Shown here: piece after piece, positions 20,490-28,796 of the stretch
How positions within the stretch are numbered: position 1 is the stretch's first letter
Layout of the letters: every line of letters starts with the position of its first letter
From: a virus
Length of the DNA: 38,026 nt
Reading direction: 5' to 3' (one strand)
Virus record (IMG/VR): IMGVR_UViG_3300017971_000507
Span: 1-38,026 of that record
Notes under the pieces: generated by a model
What the model was told of the DNA's origin: nothing
Databases searched by the model: none
What the model saw: the letters and a program-made list of their open reading frames with translations, nothing else
Position numbers and translations under genes: made by a program

Positions 20490-21274
20490 TGGACTTGCTC
20501 GTAGATCATCTTTGCCAACTGTTTGGCTCCTCTCTGATTAAGATGAAGACCATCCCCCGCAGCATATTCATCTCTAAGCTGCCAACTCCTGTCACACCCC
20601 TCTTTGACCCGCTCTTCGGGGCAAACAATACGATACCCATCTTTGCAAAGCCCCGGTGTACAATTGCCTACCCATTCATAATAACAACAGGGCCAATCTG
20701 GATATCCCAGTTCTCGGGTATCTACGGTCTGAACTCCATCTGTGATTTCAGCATAAAAATTAAGCCATTCGTTGACTGCCCATGAACAACCCTTGCCAAT
20801 TGGAGTTCTATCCTGCAACGAAGCATCCCATGGATGGTGCTGAACCAAAACAAGATCAATTCCCTTGGTCAACACATAATCCATCACATACTCAACGTAT
20901 GTAACTACTCGATCAACCTGATCCCTTGTCGAAAACCTCTGTATTGCACAATCGTTTATACCTGCGTACCAAATAACATGAGTTGGCTTTCCTCGCACGA
21001 TACTGTTCCGTTCTCTCGCATATAGATGAAGACTCATATGCAAATACTCGAAGACGCCACCAACACCAGCACCTTCGCGTCCATAAACTTGCACATCGGC
21101 ACGATTACCAAAAAACTTTTGCAACTCCCTGGGATACATCCCCATCGTAATAGAGTCACCGAGGCATGAGATGTCCAACTTGCGATTTTGGTTTCCCACC
21201 GACTCCTTGCCAGCAAAAGCAAAAACTAAGATCTGCCAGAGAAAAATAACAACTAACAAAAAACGACCCTTCAT
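20483..21274 (-). CDS. Secreted SGNH/GDSL-family hydrolase, 263 aa
   Basis: The N-terminus is a signal peptide (KGRFLLVVIFLWQILVFAFA, then GKES). The SGNH blocks are visible: CLGDSIT (block I, catalytic Ser), WYAGINDCA (block III, GxND) and DGLHLNQRGA (block V, D-x-x-H). GDSL/SGNH enzymes are esterases or lipases that often deacetylate polysaccharides. ATG 21274 is preferred because AGAAGGAAGTCA precedes it; the reading from 21307 overlaps the upstream gene. Several Cys (CCYY, NCTPGLC) suggest disulphides, fitting export. A role in modifying host surface polysaccharide or peptidoglycan is likely. Confidence 0.85.
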   Translation of the reverse strand: MKGRFLLVVIFLWQILVFAFAGKESVGNQNRKLDISCLGDSITMGMYPRELQKFFGNRADVQVYGREGAGVGGVFEYLHMSLHLYARERNSIVRGKPTHVIWYAGINDCAIQRFSTRDQVDRVVTYVEYVMDYVLTKGIDLVLVQHHPWDASLQDRTPIGKGCSWAVNEWLNFYAEITDGVQTVDTRELGYPDWPCCYYEWVGNCTPGLCKDGYRIVCPEERVKEGCDRSWQLRDEYAAGDGLHLNQRGAKQLAKMIYEQVQW

Positions 21275-21284
21275 TGACTTCCTT

Positions 21285-21938
21285 CTAACTAGATGCAGTA
21301 AAGCCATCCATCTTCCTGAAAACTTTTGCTGGGATCATTACCCAGTCATCTTCCACTATCATCTCATCTGGCACGCTAGTAAACCTCACAAACAATAAGG
21401 GATCTTTATCTTGACTACCTGCCTCTCGCGAGATCTTGTCGAGCCATTCCAATTTTATCCCTATCGAGCTTGCCGCTGTCTGCTTGGCCTCCAGTTGCCA
21501 CGCAGCGCTAGAGGCATCGCTTTTAAGCCCTGAGAGCGCCCCGGAGCCAATGTGACGTCTTCCCCCAATAAGCCTTGCCCCTTCTTCCTCTTGGTTCGTT
21601 ACGCGCCTCCTGGCCCGCCTGGAGCTGTCTCTGCCATCAAATTGAAACGCGGAAACTTCTCTTCTCTCGCTCATCTCAGAGCAGTCCCATTCCAACAAAT
21701 ACCTAACGGCCCATTCCATAGCCCCCGACTCAGATGAAATTGGAACTCGCAACCTCTCTTTTTTTAATAGTGGCAAATTAATATCTTCGGCCAAATCGGA
21801 CCAGGCCGTAGCAGACACGAGTTTTGCACATAGCCGCTTCGGTTCAGTCAGGGTTATCAATATGTATTCTACCTTGGGGTCCGCAACAATGATGCGATTC
21901 GCAAGGGCAGAAAATTTTATTGGTTTAACTCTCGTCAT
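21285..21938 (-). CDS. PD-(D/E)XK nuclease-like protein next to recA, 217 aa
   Basis: The segment RHIGSGALSGLKSDASSAAW, then QLEAKQTAASSIGIKLEWL contains D141 ... E150-A-K152. This is the D ... E-x-K motif of restriction-endonuclease-fold nucleases, and the GSG-x4-GLK-x-D opening is seen in small phage Holliday-junction-resolvase-like proteins. A beta strand follows (DPLLFVRFTSVP). The first 100 residues are not recognised. The start ATG 21938 overlaps the recA stop, so translation is coupled with the recombinase. A recombination nuclease role is likely. RuvC at 15.5-16.0 kb would then be a second resolvase. Confidence 0.65.
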   Translation of the reverse strand: MTRVKPIKFSALANRIIVADPKVEYILITLTEPKRLCAKLVSATAWSDLAEDINLPLLKKERLRVPISSESGAMEWAVRYLLEWDCSEMSERREVSAFQFDGRDSSRRARRRVTNQEEEGARLIGGRRHIGSGALSGLKSDASSAAWQLEAKQTAASSIGIKLEWLDKISREAGSQDKDPLLFVRFTSVPDEMIVEDDWVMIPAKVFRKMDGFTASS

Positions 21939-23133
21939 CGATCCCCAGCTTTACCTTCAGCATCTGATCTTTTAAGCCCTCGAACTCTATTGGATTCTCA
22001 CCAAAATAACGAACCAACGTAGAGACCCCACGGTAATTTTGTCCCTTGTATTGGTACGTCACCTTGCTGGGCCTTTCGACAAACCCTAACGCAACAGCCT
22101 TCTCGATAACAGCTTCATGTTCCATGAGATCGCCCAGCTTAAAGACGTCGGTATTAGACATCCATTGCCGAAACGTTCCTTTCCCTCCGGGAGGACCAAC
22201 TTTATTCCTCTTCACGTGATAGTAAAAATCACCAATCAGTGGCTCTCCGGCCTCCTTGTCGATCTCAACCTTGCCTGGCCTAAATTCAATTTCCATAGTA
22301 TTCGCAAAATGCTGTCCCTTCCCACCTGGCACCACCTCGCTAGGACCAAACGTAACTCCGATCTTTTGCCGATACTGATTTATCAACCAAACAGTCATAG
22401 GTTTATCATTCTGATAAGCCTCGTTCATCAAACCTACAATTTTGCGGATAAACTTGTTGTTCATCCGGGCCGCTGCCCCCTGTTGCTTCTCCTCCATTTC
22501 TGCTTCGTGCTCTTCTGCTGGAGTAAGAGCGGCCAGAGAATCAACCACAATAATATCGATCTCTTGCAATTCAGCAAAAGCCGTTATGATGTCATAAGCC
22601 TGCTCCCCATATGTGGGCCTCATCAAAATAACTTTCTTTGTGTCTACTCCCATTCTCTCAGCCCAGGATGGTAACCAAACCCCCTCTGCATCTATCCATA
22701 GACCCAAGGTATCTCTTGGGTTGCCACAGGGACAATCGGTAATGATGTCCGTCTTGACTTTCTCAACCTTGCCCGTTTTTAAATTGGGAAGCTCAATCGT
22801 TCCCTCCTTGAACTCTCCAGGCTGGCTACAGTTCGCACAAAGCCGCTGTGCCCTTCCTAGTGCTCGCAAAAACGTAGTTGTCTTGCCACCACTCTTTCCC
22901 CCATATACAAGGGTTACACGCCTCAAAGGGATTCCCCCGTTGGTAGCCACATCTAAGCCGTATAGCCCCGTGCTCACCCTCGGAACTACCAGCATATCAT
23001 GGTCCCTCGCTGGACTGAGAACTGCCTTCTTGTAACGCTTCGTAGATCCTTGCACCACAAAGGCCAGCCGCTCCCCCCTTGATCCCTTGGCCCCATCAGC
23101 CATCCGCTTCCGCTTCGTTTTTTTCTCAACCAT
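21925..23133 (-). CDS. recA: RecA/UvsX-like recombinase with zinc-finger insertion, 402 aa
   Basis: The RecA core is clear: VSTGLYGLDVATNGGIPLRR, Walker A GGKSGGKT (78-85), Walker B IDIIVVDSLAAL, loop L1/L2 segments (AARMNNKFIRKIVGL; WLINQYRQKIG), then VPGGKGQHFANTMEIEF. Between Walker A and the next strand lies an insert with CANC (99-102) and CPC (134-136), a likely zinc site absent from bacterial RecA. The C-terminus has a winged-helix-like end (AVALGFVERPSKVTYQYKGQ). It drives strand exchange with the gp32-like SSB and UvsW-like helicase. ATG 23133 follows GGAGGG; a TTG at 23148 is the alternative. Confidence 0.93.
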   Translation of the reverse strand: MVEKKTKRKRMADGAKGSRGERLAFVVQGSTKRYKKAVLSPARDHDMLVVPRVSTGLYGLDVATNGGIPLRRVTLVYGGKSGGKTTTFLRALGRAQRLCANCSQPGEFKEGTIELPNLKTGKVEKVKTDIITDCPCGNPRDTLGLWIDAEGVWLPSWAERMGVDTKKVILMRPTYGEQAYDIITAFAELQEIDIIVVDSLAALTPAEEHEAEMEEKQQGAAARMNNKFIRKIVGLMNEAYQNDKPMTVWLINQYRQKIGVTFGPSEVVPGGKGQHFANTMEIEFRPGKVEIDKEAGEPLIGDFYYHVKRNKVGPPGGKGTFRQWMSNTDVFKLGDLMEHEAVIEKAVALGFVERPSKVTYQYKGQNYRGVSTLVRYFGENPIEFEGLKDQMLKVKLGIDDES

Positions 23134-23144
23134 ATTCCCTCCAA

Positions 23145-23894
23145 TCAAAAGCCCAAGTCATTGTCGTCATCGGGCTTAACAGCATGCCGAGACACTGTTT
23201 GCTCTTGTCGCCCTTCACTCGAACCACTTTCTTCACAAGCAGAAGACAGGGGGGGATCTATTTTTTTTTCTTGCATATCAATATTGGTATTGGCTCCATA
23301 TACCATACTCTCTGCATCTACTCCTACATCTACTTGGGGCGAGTCCCCACAACCACGAATCTTCGCAGCTTCCTGCTCCACTCGATCCCCTACCCATTGA
23401 TCAGCAAACTCAAACGCCTGATTGATTTCTTCTGGATAACACGGAACATGCAACGAATAATCTATTCGTGCCGATTCCCAATTGCCTAGATTGACCGTCG
23501 CACCATATTTGACCGTCACCGACGAGACCGGCCCCAGAAACTTAGTAACAGCCAGTGTCTCCTCTTTTTCTTCTTCCCCGGTCTCGTTATGCCCATTAAC
23601 AACACGCCTAAGCCTAGCGATTGTAGAAAAAACCTTCATGGTCTGAACAGACGTCTCATCTGTCTGTCCCCTAAACTCATTCCAAGCAGTCAGCAAAGCA
23701 CCTCTTCCAATTGCCTTATGAGCCTTTGACGCTTTTCGTTCTACAATAACTTCCCATCCCATCAATGTATCGGGCTCCTCAACAGGGAGCCGCCCCTGCC
23801 CTTTGAGAAGAAACCATTTTGCTATCCAACCAACCGCGTCATCCCGAAGATGTTGACCCATCAACCACTCTTTGAACGATTGCTCGCCGCTCAT
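23145..23894 (-). CDS. YozE-SAM-like N-terminal, replication-associated hypothetical protein, 249 aa
   Basis: Residues 1-30 (QSFKEWLMGQHLRDDAVGWI) resemble the small YozE SAM-like helical domain. The centre (VKYGATVNLGNWESARIDYS, then LHVPCYPEEINQAFEFADQW) matches a conserved but unnamed phage and plasmid protein pattern (yGatv.lg.yes.ri....lPc.peE). The tail is long, polar and disordered and ends KPDDDNDLGF. That ending resembles the SSB acidic-hydrophobic tip and those of the adjacent gp32-like protein and DnaB. It is coupled to the SF2 helicase gene by ATGA. A recombination or replication accessory role is inferred. Confidence 0.65.
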   Translation of the reverse strand: MSGEQSFKEWLMGQHLRDDAVGWIAKWFLLKGQGRLPVEEPDTLMGWEVIVERKASKAHKAIGRGALLTAWNEFRGQTDETSVQTMKVFSTIARLRRVVNGHNETGEEEKEETLAVTKFLGPVSSVTVKYGATVNLGNWESARIDYSLHVPCYPEEINQAFEFADQWVGDRVEQEAAKIRGCGDSPQVDVGVDAESMVYGANTNIDMQEKKIDPPLSSACEESGSSEGRQEQTVSRHAVKPDDDNDLGF

Positions 23895-25270
23895 TTTAGA
23901 GCCTCCTTTTTCTTCTCCTTAAACATCCCCTCTTTGATGTAGAACCGCCTGCGATCATTCCACAGCTTTGCAAATCGCTTCACTTTCGTATCAATAAAAT
24001 CACTTACAATAGGATCTTTTTTCTCATCGCATTCGCGCATGACTCGCCCTACCGCCTGTTTCACATCAGAAATAGGAGTAACTAAAAATATAGTATCCAG
24101 GTTGGGAATATCTAAACCCTCCTTGACCATCTGGTAGGTACACCACAAGACGTCAGCCTCCTCTGCCTGGTCCAACTCTCCCTGTGTCCTGCTGCCAACA
24201 TAAAAATCAGAAAAGCACCCCTCTGGTTTGATCTTTGCAAACATTTCATCCAGTAAAACGAGATGCTTCCGGCGCTCACTCAACACAGCAATCTTCCGTT
24301 TCGCTTTTACCGCTTTTTTTAGCTCATTAATGATTAGTTTGTTGCGAGCAGGATTTTTGCAAAGAAACCTCAACAGAATTGCTTTGTCCACACGATCAGG
24401 ATCAAACGTAGGGGTACGGCGCAGCTCAAAACCAGTAATAATACGCCGCAACCGAGGTACGATTCGGCTGGTCTGTGAGCGATAACAAACATTGCCAATA
24501 TGATAAAAAAACACATTCTGCGCCCCATCTCTCCGATAAGGCGTAGCTGATAGTCCCAACCGGTAATGCGCTTTGAATCGAGGAAACACTTTGGCCCACG
24601 TAGGTGCTGCAACCCTATGAACCTCATCTGCAATCGCTAAACCAAAAGTATTCCACAGTTCTTCAGGGTAACTATCGAAACGACTCACCAAGGATTGAAT
24701 CATCGCAATTGAAATGTCATAATCCTTTCCGAACTCACAACGCTCTCCCTGAATAATTCCCACCCTTGCATCTGGTAGAAATCCATCGTGCCCTTTGCCA
24801 TCACCTTTGATTCTCATCAACCACTGATTTAACAAAAACTCCTTATGAACCACTATGATCGTTCGCCTCTGCATAGTGGCAAGAATATGTAACCCAACCA
24901 CCGTTTTTCCCCAGCCAGGTGTGGCCTGAACAATACCCCCAAGATCACCGCCCTTCCAACTGTCCACAATCACATTACTAGCTGCCGCCTGGTCTGGCTT
25001 AAGGACTCCATTAAACTCTGCGGCGATTTCGTCCCCCTCCGATGTCGTCAATGTTAGATCGGTTTCTAGCCGTTTCCGATCCAAATAAAACGTCCGGGGA
25101 ATACCAATGCGAGCACCAACTTCGCGAAACAACTCTATCGGGTCTGGATCTGCTTGCTTCTCATGTGTTCTGCGAGGCAGAACCGTCAAGAGATCTTTTA
25201 ATCGAGAGAGCTTGCTCGATGGATATCCCTCAAGGGGTAACCACGCATAATCCGATATCTCGACCTTCAT
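23891..25270 (-). CDS. UvsW/XPB-like superfamily 2 DNA helicase, 459 aa
   Basis: The helicase motifs run in order: Q-like GVLKPDQAAASNVIV, Walker A ATPGWGKT (about 116-123), Ia TIIVVHKEFLLNQW, DEVH box (about 213-216), SAT motif LGLSATPYRRDG, and C-terminal motifs (ADVLWCTYQMVKEGLDIPNLD; QAVGRVMRECDEK). This is the DEAD/H-ATPase type shared by T4 UvsW and XPB, which remodels branched DNA. The position between the gp32-like SSB and RecA fits recombination-dependent replication. The start ATG 25270 has GGAGG with a 6-nt spacer. The length is typical for a phage SF2 enzyme. Confidence 0.9.
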   Translation of the reverse strand: MKVEISDYAWLPLEGYPSSKLSRLKDLLTVLPRRTHEKQADPDPIELFREVGARIGIPRTFYLDRKRLETDLTLTTSEGDEIAAEFNGVLKPDQAAASNVIVDSWKGGDLGGIVQATPGWGKTVVGLHILATMQRRTIIVVHKEFLLNQWLMRIKGDGKGHDGFLPDARVGIIQGERCEFGKDYDISIAMIQSLVSRFDSYPEELWNTFGLAIADEVHRVAAPTWAKVFPRFKAHYRLGLSATPYRRDGAQNVFFYHIGNVCYRSQTSRIVPRLRRIITGFELRRTPTFDPDRVDKAILLRFLCKNPARNKLIINELKKAVKAKRKIAVLSERRKHLVLLDEMFAKIKPEGCFSDFYVGSRTQGELDQAEEADVLWCTYQMVKEGLDIPNLDTIFLVTPISDVKQAVGRVMRECDEKKDPIVSDFIDTKVKRFAKLWNDRRRFYIKEGMFKEKKKEALK

Positions 25271-25293
25271 CTTTGCCCTCCATGTTTCTCGAA

Positions 25294-25986
25294 TCAGTAA
25301 AGAGCGTCGTCATCTCCACCCTCGAAATTATCCGGCTCCTTATCAGAATCATCCATACCTTTGGAAGAACCCAATCCAAGGGCACGCATCTCCTGGCAAG
25401 ACAAAGGCATAAAGATCTCTTTGTAATCGAATACCTCTGGGGGCTTTTTCTTTCCCTCCATACGAGAAGTAAACCAGTATTTCTCGTCCTCGAACGGATC
25501 AACTGTCTCAATGTAATCCCAAACATCCCCCAAACGAGGAGCACTATCGCTAGATCGGGTCAACTCCCATACCGTCCCCACTAGAGACGTCTTTCTGTCT
25601 CGTACAGTAGCGAACCTCTCTAAGATTTGAATAGACATGGGGAACAACTGCCGCCCATATTTGATCATTTCCCCCTTTGAGTTCTTCCATCCAGTCTCAT
25701 CCAAAACGGTAATGAACCCAGTATATGACCGGCTCGCCTTGGACGTACAGAGGGGACAAGATGGATCATTTTGGTCCGCCCCTTTACGACAGGTAAAAAA
25801 GTTGCCCCACTGCCCGTTTATTTTGAGATGGTGCTCCCAGATACAAAACTCTTGATCATCCAACATGATGATACGTCGAGTCTCTTTTCCTTTCAGAAAG
25901 AACCGACCGATTTTTCTGTTTGAACGAGCCTCTTTGCGGGCACGCTCTCTACTCTCCGCCGTAGAACCTTTTTGATACCAACCCAT
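25294..25986 (-). CDS. T4 gp32-like single-stranded DNA-binding protein, 230 aa
   Basis: The zinc-site spacing matches T4 gp32: H53-x12-C66-x10-C77-x2-C80, in EHHLKINGQWGNFFTC, then NDPSCPLC (gp32 is H-x12-C-x9-C-x2-C). Basic N-terminal residues (ERARKEARSNRK) resemble the cooperative B domain. The C-terminus is acidic and ends FEGGDDDALY, like the protein-interaction tails of gp32 and SSB. It coats ssDNA at forks and recombination sites. It has its own promoter and a structured 110-nt leader. It follows primase and precedes the SF2 helicase. This is the second ssDNA-binding protein of the window. Confidence 0.82.
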   Translation of the reverse strand: MGWYQKGSTAESRERARKEARSNRKIGRFFLKGKETRRIIMLDDQEFCIWEHHLKINGQWGNFFTCRKGADQNDPSCPLCTSKASRSYTGFITVLDETGWKNSKGEMIKYGRQLFPMSIQILERFATVRDRKTSLVGTVWELTRSSDSAPRLGDVWDYIETVDPFEDEKYWFTSRMEGKKKPPEVFDYKEIFMPLSCQEMRALGLGSSKGMDDSDKEPDNFEGGDDDALY

Positions 25987-26006
25987 AACATTCCTCCTTT
26001 GTGTGT

Positions 26007-26114
26007 GGCGACTATGCGCCGACTTGTTAGTCCAAACAGGACCGCTTCAATATTTCAGCCCCTTACTCGTGGGGCAACAAAATGATCCTTATACCATTAT
26101 CGCACAGACGTCAA
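26007..26114 (-). promoter_or_regulatory. Promoter and structured leader of the gp32-like gene
   Basis: On the minus strand TTGACG (26114-26109) and TATAAG (26093-26088), spaced 15 bp, form a candidate promoter at the primase 3' end. The leader contains a GCCCC/GGGGC stem (26075-26071 with 26062-26058) and a shorter GGCG/CGCC stem (26020-26007). The AAAGGAGG ribosome-binding site follows. T4 gene 32 mRNA is autoregulated through a leader structure, so a similar control is possible here. Confidence 0.5.
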
Positions 26115-27137
26115 GCCAATCATGCGAGCGTTTTTCAACGCCCCACCTATTTCCTTCTCGGTGGCCCCCCCAGGGTCCATTCCGTCTCCGAGACGAGCAT
26201 CAAATACAGGCACCCTACCACCGATCATCTCTCCAAACTTCCGCACAAGCTTGCGGCCCGACTCATCCCCGTCCGCCATAATGACGAGTCTACCTGTGCG
26301 GGGCACCATCGTAATCAATTTCTCAACCTGTGCCTCGTGCGGATACGAGCCTAACACCCCCACAACATTCCACCCCATCTGCCAAACCCTGAGCACATCG
26401 ATAGGCCCCTCTACCACGATCAAGTCATCGCTACATCGATCTGACTTGCCCACAGATACGTCCCAAGCCTTGTGCTCGCCATACAAAAAATAGCGCTTCG
26501 TTGGCCCAATAAAATCCTTCTCTCGATCATGATCAATAAATGGAACCATACATTTATTTTTCCGATCCAACACGTAATTCGAATATTTAACAACAGACTT
26601 GCCAGTAATATCCCTACCAATAACCACAGCTAGTCGTCCCTTGAAATCTCTCACAGTAAAAGTCGCACGCCTAAACCGCTTATCCAAGCCAAGCTCCCAT
26701 GATCGCGCCGTTTCTAAACTAACCCCTCTTTTTTTTAAATATCCTGAGAGCACACCAACAAAAGGCTCCAAATAATCATCTCTAAATAAGACCGGCCTTT
26801 TTCTCTTACGAAATACTGGACCAAATACCCCAGCATTTGTAGAGGGAATATTGAGCCAACTCCTGCCCTTCACGCTTCGAGGCTTCCAACCCGGAACCAG
26901 ATCAGTATAGCCATTTCGAACAGCTAAACCTTCCAGAGTCCCAGACTCGTGACATGCAAAACAAAAATATGGACTGCTTTCTCCTGTTCCTATATTTGCA
27001 GAAAACGAAGAGCGCCTATCACCCCTATGATGGTTACCAGGAAATGGACATGAACATATAATCTCCTCACCCGAGACACGTATCCTGCGACACCCCAACC
27101 TCTCCAAAAGAATATGAGCCTGCTCTTTATCCATCAC
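26097..27137 (-). CDS. dnaG: DnaG-type DNA primase, 346 aa
   Basis: The N-terminal CHC2-type zinc finger is visible: ICSCPFPGNHHRGDRRSSF (C30, H36) and PYFCFACHESGTLEG (C59, C62). A linker and RNA-polymerase N-terminal-like region follow. The Toprim domain has VVEGPIDVLRVW (catalytic Glu) and RLVIMADGDESGRKL (DxD). It is shorter than bacterial DnaG (about 580 aa), and the helicase-interaction domain appears missing, as in many phage primases. It starts at GTG 27137 or ATG 27134, immediately after dnaB. It makes RNA primers for lagging-strand synthesis. Confidence 0.92.
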   Translation of the reverse strand: MMDKEQAHILLERLGCRRIRVSGEEIICSCPFPGNHHRGDRRSSFSANIGTGESSPYFCFACHESGTLEGLAVRNGYTDLVPGWKPRSVKGRSWLNIPSTNAGVFGPVFRKRKRPVLFRDDYLEPFVGVLSGYLKKRGVSLETARSWELGLDKRFRRATFTVRDFKGRLAVVIGRDITGKSVVKYSNYVLDRKNKCMVPFIDHDREKDFIGPTKRYFLYGEHKAWDVSVGKSDRCSDDLIVVEGPIDVLRVWQMGWNVVGVLGSYPHEAQVEKLITMVPRTGRLVIMADGDESGRKLVRKFGEMIGGRVPVFDARLGDGMDPGGATEKEIGGALKNARMIGLTSVR

Positions 27138-28454
27138 CTAAAACAATGCGCCAGAATCTCCGTCGTCATCATCTCCCCACCCGTCATCACCAATAGAGAT
27201 ACCAGGAATTCCATCCAAAGATTCATCGTCAAAACCGCTCTCAATATCACTATCCACAGCCTCTTGATCGAATACCATCTCGTCGAAATTCCACTTGCAA
27301 AAAAAATCCTGCCCTTCCCCCTCTCGTAACTTGAGAGGACGAAACCCCATCATTTTGTCTTCCCTCATATCTTCGTTTTGATACATCCCGAAAATCACAT
27401 CTGAATCCCAACCTATAACATCCGTTATGCCGATGTTTGCAGCATTTACAGCACCCCTCGTATTGACAGCCACTTCCCGATTGAATTGCGAACTCGCTAT
27501 GATCGGAATGTTTTTTCGACGTGCCAACCGTTTTAGATCGTCCACTGTGTTGCTCACACGCTCATGCCTACTTATGCCCGTATTTCGCACCAGATATAAA
27601 CCGTCAACAAAAAGAATGTCCGGCTGAACCTGCTCTACCGCCGCCTCAATCTCAGCTATTTCCGCCTCAAAATCGTCTCCTACGACGTCCAACCCTCTCT
27701 CGTTTAGGAGCGCAGAAATCTCTTCTATCATTTTTTCCTCAGTAAAAGCGGCCAACTGACCACGACGGAATTCTTTGTAGGGCAACTTAAGATGAATAGC
27801 ATAAAACCTCATGGCCAATTTGACTCGGCTCATCTCGGTGCCGACAAACAACACCTTATAGCCATCTAGCCAAGCCTGACGTGCCAACATCATCAACGTA
27901 AATGTTTTTCCCACCGACATGCGAGCAACAAACACCACTAAATCACCGGGCCACCAACCTAGCGTCATCTGATTCATAGCATCCCAAGGAGAGAGAACGC
28001 CTCGCTCTCCACTCTTCATTCTCTTGTAAAATGCTAAAACATCAGAGCCAAGACCGAGTAGACTGCCTATTTTATTTCCCGTTATCCCGTCCCTATGCGA
28101 CTCTCTGACAGCCTCCTGTAAACATTCGAGCGCCCCATGCCCATCATTGTTTTCAAGCAGTTGCCTAGCCGTCTCGTGAGCCCCCTTGAGCTTATTCCAT
28201 AACGCTCGATCTCTAATATCAGCGACCAGGACATCCGCCCTCTCCTTGACGTCTAAAACCTCAATACCTGTTTTGGCAGAAAAAAACTCGATAGAAGGAA
28301 GATCCCCAAACTCCAAAATATGATTATCGATAAATTCCCAACCAGCAGGAGCTGCCCCTTCCAGCATCTCCGTTTTGATACCCTCGCGCTTTGCCAGCAC
28401 AAAGGCACCCTTTTGGCGCAATACAGCGCCGATAAACGAAAGGTCTAGATCCAT
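27138..28454 (-). CDS. dnaB: DnaB-type replicative helicase, 438 aa
   Basis: The RecA-like core carries Walker A VARMSVGKT (177-184) in GDLVVFVARMSVGKTFTLMM, a downstream EMSR motif (GTEMSRVKLAMRF), Walker B DILFVDGLYLV, and the motif SSQFNREVAVNTR. The N-terminal domain (about 1-100) is a shortened DnaB collar (SFIGAVLRQKGAFVLAKREG). The C-terminus is acidic and ends GDDDDGDSGALF, like an SSB tip. It unwinds the fork 5'-3' and works with the DnaC-like loader and DnaG primase encoded on either side. Confidence 0.93.
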   Translation of the reverse strand: MDLDLSFIGAVLRQKGAFVLAKREGIKTEMLEGAAPAGWEFIDNHILEFGDLPSIEFFSAKTGIEVLDVKERADVLVADIRDRALWNKLKGAHETARQLLENNDGHGALECLQEAVRESHRDGITGNKIGSLLGLGSDVLAFYKRMKSGERGVLSPWDAMNQMTLGWWPGDLVVFVARMSVGKTFTLMMLARQAWLDGYKVLFVGTEMSRVKLAMRFYAIHLKLPYKEFRRGQLAAFTEEKMIEEISALLNERGLDVVGDDFEAEIAEIEAAVEQVQPDILFVDGLYLVRNTGISRHERVSNTVDDLKRLARRKNIPIIASSQFNREVAVNTRGAVNAANIGITDVIGWDSDVIFGMYQNEDMREDKMMGFRPLKLREGEGQDFFCKWNFDEMVFDQEAVDSDIESGFDDESLDGIPGISIGDDGWGDDDDGDSGALF

Positions 28455-28472
28455 TTCTTTCTTAACGCTATC

Positions 28473-28793
28473 TCAGCCGCTTTGTACCAACCGAAGCTTT
28501 GGCGGTGGACGCATTAGCTCCTCTGCCAATTGTTCGACAGGCAATTCCCAACACTCTTCATCATAAGGAAAGACTTCGCCTTGATTCAGTGCCCTTACCG
28601 CACACGGTAAATGAACCTTACTGAGAACTGACCAATCGTGAATATTAGACCAATAATCCTCATCCTTCCCATCCACAACCGGCCCAAGCTCTTCACCGCT
28701 CTCAATCTGAGAAGCTACCTCTATGACAACTCTAATGATCTGCTCCCCAATACGAAAACGCTTTCCACATACAGGACAAGTTTGACCAGTCAC
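28473..28793 (-). CDS. Small zinc-binding hypothetical protein between dnaC and dnaB, 106 aa (GTG start)
   Basis: One CPVC pair at the N-terminus (residues 6-9) and C64 in HLPCAVRAL suggest a partial zinc site. The rest is acidic (IESGEELGPVVDGKDEDYW, ELPVEQLAEELM). It starts at GTG 28793 with AAGGGG and a 6-nt spacer, 3 bp after the loader gene. It is embedded between helicase loader and helicase, so an accessory role in loading is possible. No family is recognised. Confidence 0.6.
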   Translation of the reverse strand: MTGQTCPVCGKRFRIGEQIIRVVIEVASQIESGEELGPVVDGKDEDYWSNIHDWSVLSKVHLPCAVRALNQGEVFPYDEECWELPVEQLAEELMRPPPKLRLVQSG

Positions 28794-28796
28794 GTT

